NCBI GenBank assembly: GCA_002502215.1
Contig: DAPT01000127.1
Location: 1-10,163, forward strand
From: Euryarchaeota archaeon UBA124
GTDB lineage: Archaea; Thermoplasmatota; Poseidoniia; Poseidoniales; Poseidoniaceae
Direction: 5' to 3'
DNA: 10,163 nucleotides
A program made the position numbers and the translations under genes. A model generated the notes under the pieces. That model made no database searches. It saw nothing but the letters and a program-made list of their open reading frames with translations, and had not been told where the DNA came from. Below, in pieces: positions 7,079 to 10,163 of the stretch (positions within the stretch are counted from its first letter, which is position 1; every line of letters starts with the position of its first letter).

Positions 7079-7696
7079 ATGATACATATGACCTTGTTCG
7101 AGACGATTACTGAGTTCGTAGGAATTGAAGCACCATCTCTGATGGAAATCATCTTTGTGAGTTGCGCAGTACTTGGAGGAATCCTGTTTTTCATCATGAT
7201 GCTCCTCATGATGGTTGGAGACGTTCTCGGAGGCGTAACCGATGCAATCGGCTTGGACATTGATGCAGGCGGTGGAGCTTTTGAGATTTTGAGTGTTCAA
7301 GGATTGTCTGTGGCAGTCATGATGTTTGGCCTGACTGGAATGTTTGGTCTCTCTGCGACCGGAAGTGACGTCGTCGCAGTACTCGCAGGAGGCGTCGGTG
7401 CAGCAGCAGGCATGTACGGAATGGGCAAAATGATGTACGGAATCAATCAACTGCAGGCAGATGGTACAGTCAATTACAACGATGCGATCGGCCAGAGAGG
7501 ACAAGTTTACTCACGCATCAAGCCGAACGAAACGGGGGAAATCCAGGTTCCTGTCGATGGGACACTCAAGACCTTGCTCGCCAGAGCACAGGACAAGGCG
7601 ATGTTGATACCATCCGGTGAATTCATCCGTGTTGTCGACGTCATTGGTTCGACAATGATTGTCAAGCCACTTGATGATGGGTCCTCTGAAGAGTGA
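7079..7696 (+). CDS. NfeD/YuaF-like membrane protein with C-terminal OB-fold domain
   Basis: The 205-residue product has hydrophobic segments at about 23-47, 72-93 and 97-120, then a soluble C-terminal domain at about 137-198. The middle block FEILSVQGLSVAVMMFGLTG (68-87) resembles the F-S-x-QGL-FG-x-G region of YuaF/YqiJ-type proteins. The C-terminal part has the NfeD OB-fold pattern: IGQRGQVYSRIKPNETGEI, VDGTL, a Gly before FIRVVDV, and STMIVKPL at the end. Such short, protease-less NfeD proteins are typically encoded next to a flotillin and act with it at the membrane; here the flotillin starts 59 bp downstream. Start choice: the frame opens at a TTG (7046) that would overlap the previous gene by 20 bases. 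The ATG at 7079 is taken as the longest ATG start, and the ATG at 7088 (protein beginning MTLFETI) is equally possible. Confidence 0.86.
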   Translation: MIHMTLFETITEFVGIEAPSLMEIIFVSCAVLGGILFFIMMLLMMVGDVLGGVTDAIGLDIDAGGGAFEILSVQGLSVAVMMFGLTGMFGLSATGSDVVAVLAGGVGAAAGMYGMGKMMYGINQLQADGTVNYNDAIGQRGQVYSRIKPNETGEIQVPVDGTLKTLLARAQDKAMLIPSGEFIRVVDVIGSTMIVKPLDDGSSEE

Positions 7697-7725
7697 TGCA
7701 GGCCTAAATAGAGTGCAGGCAAAGT

Positions 7726-7735
7726 GATTAAAAAC
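7726..7735 (+). promoter_or_regulatory. possible TATA box for a leaderless flotillin transcript
   Basis: GATTAAAAAC contains an A/T run centred near 7731, about 25 bases upstream of the flotillin ATG at 7756. This is the spacing expected when an archaeal transcript starts at or next to the start codon. No Shine-Dalgarno-like sequence precedes this ATG, which fits a leaderless message. It would give flotillin its own promoter in addition to any read-through from the upstream membrane genes. Confidence 0.45.
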
Positions 7736-7755
7736 AGAGAACTCTAGTTGAGTAC

Positions 7756-9144
7756 ATGGCGGATGCAGGTTTTTGGGCAGTTTTCATCGTTTTTGGCGTA
7801 TTGGCTATCGCAGCCTTTGGAATAATCTTGGTCGCAACGCGCTACAAGCGTTGTGCATCTGACGAAATCCTCGTCGTCTACGGACGAATTCGGGGGGGTA
7901 AAGCCTCGAGATGTATACACGGTGGAGCCGTAATGGTTTGGCCATTGATTCAGGAGTACAAGAAAATCTCACTCATTCCCATGACGATTTCCATTCCACT
8001 TGACAACGCACTCTCACTGCAAAACATTCGTATCAACGTCCCATCAACGTTCACTGTTGGTGTAAGTACAAACCCTCTCATTATGAACAACGCTGCAGAG
8101 CGTCTCCTTCACCTAACAAAAAACGACATTGAAGCAATGGCACAAGAAATCATTCTCGGTCAACTTCGTTTGACGGTTGCAAGTCTTACCATTGAGCAGA
8201 TCAACCAAGATCGTGATGCATTCCTCGAACTGATTCGTGATAACGTCGGTGCCGAACTTCACAAGTTGGGTCTTTACCTCATCAACGTCAACATTATTGA
8301 CATCACTGACGAGTCAAACTACATCAACAGCATCGGTAAGAAAGCAGCAGCAGGTGCTGTCAACAAGGCTCTTGTTGACGTAGCAAACGCTGAGCGTGAT
8401 GGTGCAATTGGTAAGGCAAACGCAGACCGAGATCGTGAAGTCCAGGTTGCTCAAAACGTCGCTGAGTCACAAAAGGGACAGAAGGCGGCTGAAGTTGACC
8501 GACGTGTTTTCGTTCAGCAACAAGAAGCAACAGGTGTGCAAGGAGAAAACCTCTCGCGTGCAGAAATAGCATCCTACCAAGCAGACCTCGATGAAAAGGA
8601 AGCAGCTGCGATGCAGCGAGCAGAAGTTGCCCGCCGTACTGCTGAAATGGAAGTTCAAAAGGCGCAATACAGTCTTGAACAAGAGCGTCTTCGAGCAGAA
8701 GAAATTGTCCGTGAGGAGATTTCGAAGACACAGATTGAGATTGCTGCAGAAGCGGAGGCTGAGCGCCAACGCCGCATCGCCCAGGGTGAAGCGGATGCAG
8801 TGCTCGCACGTTACAATGCAGAAGCAGAGGGTACCAAAGCGGTCCTCGAGGCAAAGGCGAACGGTTACAAGCAACTCGTTGAAAGTGCTGGTGGCGATGT
8901 CAAAGCTGCTGCTACGCTCCTCATGGTCGAGAAGATTGAAGAAATCGTTGCTCGACAAACCGAGGCAATCGCAAACCTCCAAATCGACAAGATCACTGTT
9001 TGGGACTCAGGCAATGGTGGCGAAGGCGGAAGCACAGCAAACTTTGTTTCCTCTTTGATTCGTTCACTACCTCCAGTTCACGACGTGGCCAAGATGGCTG
9101 GTGTTGACCTACCAGACTACCTCGGATCCATGAAGGAAGAGTAA
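7756..9144 (+). CDS. flotillin-like SPFH/band-7 protein
   Basis: The 462-residue protein has the full flotillin layout: an N-terminal membrane helix (about 6-28), an SPFH/PHB domain (about 30-190), and a long Ala/Glu/Arg-rich coiled coil (about 195-375) with repeated EA/AE dipeptides. A short C-terminal region with a Gly-rich linker (418-426) and an amphipathic end (428-460) completes it. SPFH-typical stretches include GGAVMVWPLIQEY (56-68), ERLLHLTKNDIEAMAQEIILGQLR (about 115-138) and LGLYLINVNIIDI (171-183). Flotillins oligomerise on the cytoplasmic face of the membrane and organise microdomains. Bacillus FloT is encoded with the NfeD-type YuaF, as is seen here with the gene 59 bp upstream. 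The length agrees with bacterial flotillins (roughly 450-510). The start at 7756 is the only ATG before the membrane helix. The two small membrane genes farther upstream are possible additional partners. Confidence 0.95.
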   Translation: MADAGFWAVFIVFGVLAIAAFGIILVATRYKRCASDEILVVYGRIRGGKASRCIHGGAVMVWPLIQEYKKISLIPMTISIPLDNALSLQNIRINVPSTFTVGVSTNPLIMNNAAERLLHLTKNDIEAMAQEIILGQLRLTVASLTIEQINQDRDAFLELIRDNVGAELHKLGLYLINVNIIDITDESNYINSIGKKAAAGAVNKALVDVANAERDGAIGKANADRDREVQVAQNVAESQKGQKAAEVDRRVFVQQQEATGVQGENLSRAEIASYQADLDEKEAAAMQRAEVARRTAEMEVQKAQYSLEQERLRAEEIVREEISKTQIEIAAEAEAERQRRIAQGEADAVLARYNAEAEGTKAVLEAKANGYKQLVESAGGDVKAAATLLMVEKIEEIVARQTEAIANLQIDKITVWDSGNGGEGGSTANFVSSLIRSLPPVHDVAKMAGVDLPDYLGSMKEE

Positions 9145-9150
9145 ACTCGT

Positions 9151-9167
9151 CCAATTGGAACCCATCG
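9151..9167 (+). repeat. 17 bp direct repeat, upstream copy (the other copy is inside fhs at 9264-9280)
   Basis: CCAATTGGAACCCATCG here and CCAATTGGAACCAATCG at 9264-9280 match at 16 of 17 positions, and CTCGT precedes both (9146-9150 and 9254-9258). The spacing between copies is 113 bp. The core CCAATTGG is itself a palindrome. It may be a relic of a local duplication around the fhs start, a protein-binding site, or chance. Confidence 0.4.
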
Positions 9168-9183
9168 TAAAACGGTGTGTTCG

Positions 9184-9197
9184 CCCTGAATACAGGG
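9184..9197 (+). terminator. short GC-rich hairpin between flotillin and fhs, possible weak terminator
   Basis: CCCTG (9184-9188) and CAGGG (9193-9197) form a 5 bp stem with an AATA loop, 40 bases after the flotillin stop and followed by a moderately T-rich GTTGATTTG. It is the only clear stem in the 87 bp gap. Archaeal termination depends mainly on T-tracts and none is strong here, so the call is tentative. Confidence 0.25.
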
Positions 9198-9231
9198 GTT
9201 GATTTGTAAGCCGAATTGCTGTGCACGATTT

Positions 9232-10163
9232 ATGGCAAGTGATTTGGAGATTGCTCGTGCAGCCCAATTGGAACCAATCGAAACAATTGCATGGAAGTTA
9301 GGCATTCCGTCAGGAGAGCTTGTTCCACACGGTCAATACATGGCCAAACTAACCTGGGATGGGATGAAGCAACGTTTTGACTCATCAAAAGGCAACCTTA
9401 TTCTGGTTACTTCAGTCAATCCAACACCGTTTGGTGAGGGGAAAACCGTAACCACAATCGGATTGACGCAAGCACTTTGCCATATTGGAAAGAATGCAAC
9501 ATGCGTCATTCGTGAGCCTTCCATGGGCCCAGTTTTCGGAATCAAAGGAGGTGCTGCGGGAGGAGGCCAAGCACAAGTACTTCCTATGGAAGAAATCAAT
9601 CTGCACTTTACTGGCGATCTCCATGCAGTGACCTCGGCCCACAACCTTCTCTCCTCTCTCATCGATAATCACATCAAACATGGGAATGAATGCAACATTG
9701 ATTCGAATCGAGTCTTTTGGCCACGTGTTGTTGATTTGAACGACCGTTCCCTTCGTGAAGTGATTATTGGCCTTGGAGGACCTGCAAATGGAAGCGTTCG
9801 GCAAGACCGGTTTGACATCACTGCTGCCTCTGAAATCATGGCAATTCTCGTATTGGCAAATGATTATGCTGATTTGAGGAGAAGGCTTGGTGAGATTGTG
9901 ATTGCAGAATCAATGGAAGGTCACCCCATTAAAGCAGAGCATATTGATGCAGCGGGTGCAATGGCACTTCTCCTCAGGAATGCTTTTCTTCCAAATCTTG
10001 TCCAGACACTTGAAGGCAACCCTGCCTTCATCCATGGCGGCCCTTTTGCAAACATCGCTCATGGAAATTCATCCATTGTTGCTGATCGAATTGCCCTTTC
10101 CTGCGCAGACTACGTTGTCACTGAAGCAGGATTTGGCAGTGATATGGGTGCTGAAAAATTCAT
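9232..10163 (+). CDS. fhs: formate-tetrahydrofolate ligase (10-formyl-THF synthetase), 3' end outside the window
   Basis: The frame runs from ATG 9232 off the end of the window, showing 310 residues of a protein normally about 550-560 long. It joins formate to tetrahydrofolate using ATP to give 10-formyl-THF, which feeds purine synthesis and one-carbon metabolism. Family blocks are unmistakable: the P-loop NPTPFGEGKT (63-72), then REPSMGPVFGIKGGAAGGG, INLHFTGDLHAV, FDITAASEIMAIL, NLVQTLEG, HGGPFANIAHG and VTEAGFGSDMGAEKF. Two small departures are visible: IAHGNSS, where the family usually has IAHGCNS, and GSD for GAD in the last block. Neither looks disabling. The enzyme is bacterial in distribution but occurs in several archaea that use tetrahydrofolate, so acquisition from bacteria is likely on general grounds. 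The start is clear: MASDLEIARAA is a normal FTHFS N-terminus, and no upstream in-frame ATG lies in the 87 bp gap. It is not obviously linked to the flotillin cluster. Confidence 0.96.
   Translation, partial: MASDLEIARAAQLEPIETIAWKLGIPSGELVPHGQYMAKLTWDGMKQRFDSSKGNLILVTSVNPTPFGEGKTVTTIGLTQALCHIGKNATCVIREPSMGPVFGIKGGAAGGGQAQVLPMEEINLHFTGDLHAVTSAHNLLSSLIDNHIKHGNECNIDSNRVFWPRVVDLNDRSLREVIIGLGGPANGSVRQDRFDITAASEIMAILVLANDYADLRRRLGEIVIAESMEGHPIKAEHIDAAGAMALLLRNAFLPNLVQTLEGNPAFIHGGPFANIAHGNSSIVADRIALSCADYVVTEAGFGSDMGAEKF

Noticed and set aside
7010..7504. 164-codon minus-strand frame, rich in Cys and His
   Set aside because: It spans the ends of two plus-strand membrane genes. The Cys/His richness comes from the antisense of Met-, Ala- and Gly-rich codons and not from spaced zinc-binding motifs.
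8580..8860. Repetitive-looking DNA in the flotillin coiled coil (gcagaag/gaagca-type runs)
   Set aside because: It reflects repeated Ala-Glu codons in the coiled coil, not a DNA-level tandem repeat or CRISPR array; there are no regular repeat-spacer units.
8360..8982. Long minus-strand open frames opposite the flotillin gene
   Set aside because: They mirror the Ala/Glu/Arg-biased coiled-coil coding sequence, giving Leu-, Cys- and Phe-rich products typical of antisense readings of such repeats.
1..10163. Search for tRNA, rRNA, CRISPR, insertion sequences and attachment sites
   Set aside because: No cloverleaf-like segment, rRNA signature, transposase, terminal inverted repeats or regular repeat-spacer array was seen. 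Gaps between genes are all about 110 bp or less.

Overview
The window looks like a stretch of archaeal chromosome, most likely from a marine Thermoplasmatota lineage such as Marine Group II (Poseidoniales). The evidence is a partial GatD, the archaea-specific Glu-tRNA(Gln) amidotransferase subunit. It sits beside a large signal-peptide-bearing, sequon-rich, C-terminally anchored surface protein and a bacterial-type formate-tetrahydrofolate ligase. Genes are densely packed, with gaps of about 15 to 110 bp, and A/T-rich TATA-like elements lie close to some start codons. The lineage is inferred from gene content and style; no rRNA or other phylogenetic marker is present.

Layout: (1) 1-2684, plus strand: the 3' part of gatD, then a complete acyl-CoA carboxylase carboxyltransferase subunit after a 38 bp gap. 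(2) 2679-6387, minus strand: a divergent shikimate dehydrogenase (aroE-like), then, 22 bp downstream, an 899-residue surface protein. The surface protein has a hydrolase-like N-terminal domain whose nucleophile position is Gly, followed by beta-sandwich repeats and one C-terminal membrane helix. Its stop codon abuts the stop of the carboxylase gene. (3) 6495-9144, plus strand: a membrane-protein cluster of two small unknown membrane proteins, an NfeD/YuaF-like membrane protein with an OB-fold, and a flotillin. (4) 9232-10163, plus strand: the first 310 codons of formate-tetrahydrofolate ligase, running off the window.

How the genes fit together: gatD (translation), the carboxylase (acyl-CoA metabolism), aroE (aromatic amino acids) and fhs (one-carbon folate metabolism) are housekeeping genes with no obvious shared pathway. 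The NfeD-like and flotillin pair is a recognised partnership that organises membrane microdomains. The two small membrane proteins just upstream are candidate new components of that system. No mobile element, CRISPR array, tRNA or rRNA was seen, and no stretch over 300 bp lacks a gene. The most unusual items are the pseudo-hydrolase surface protein, the four-gene flotillin cluster, and the carboxyltransferase with altered active-site positions.
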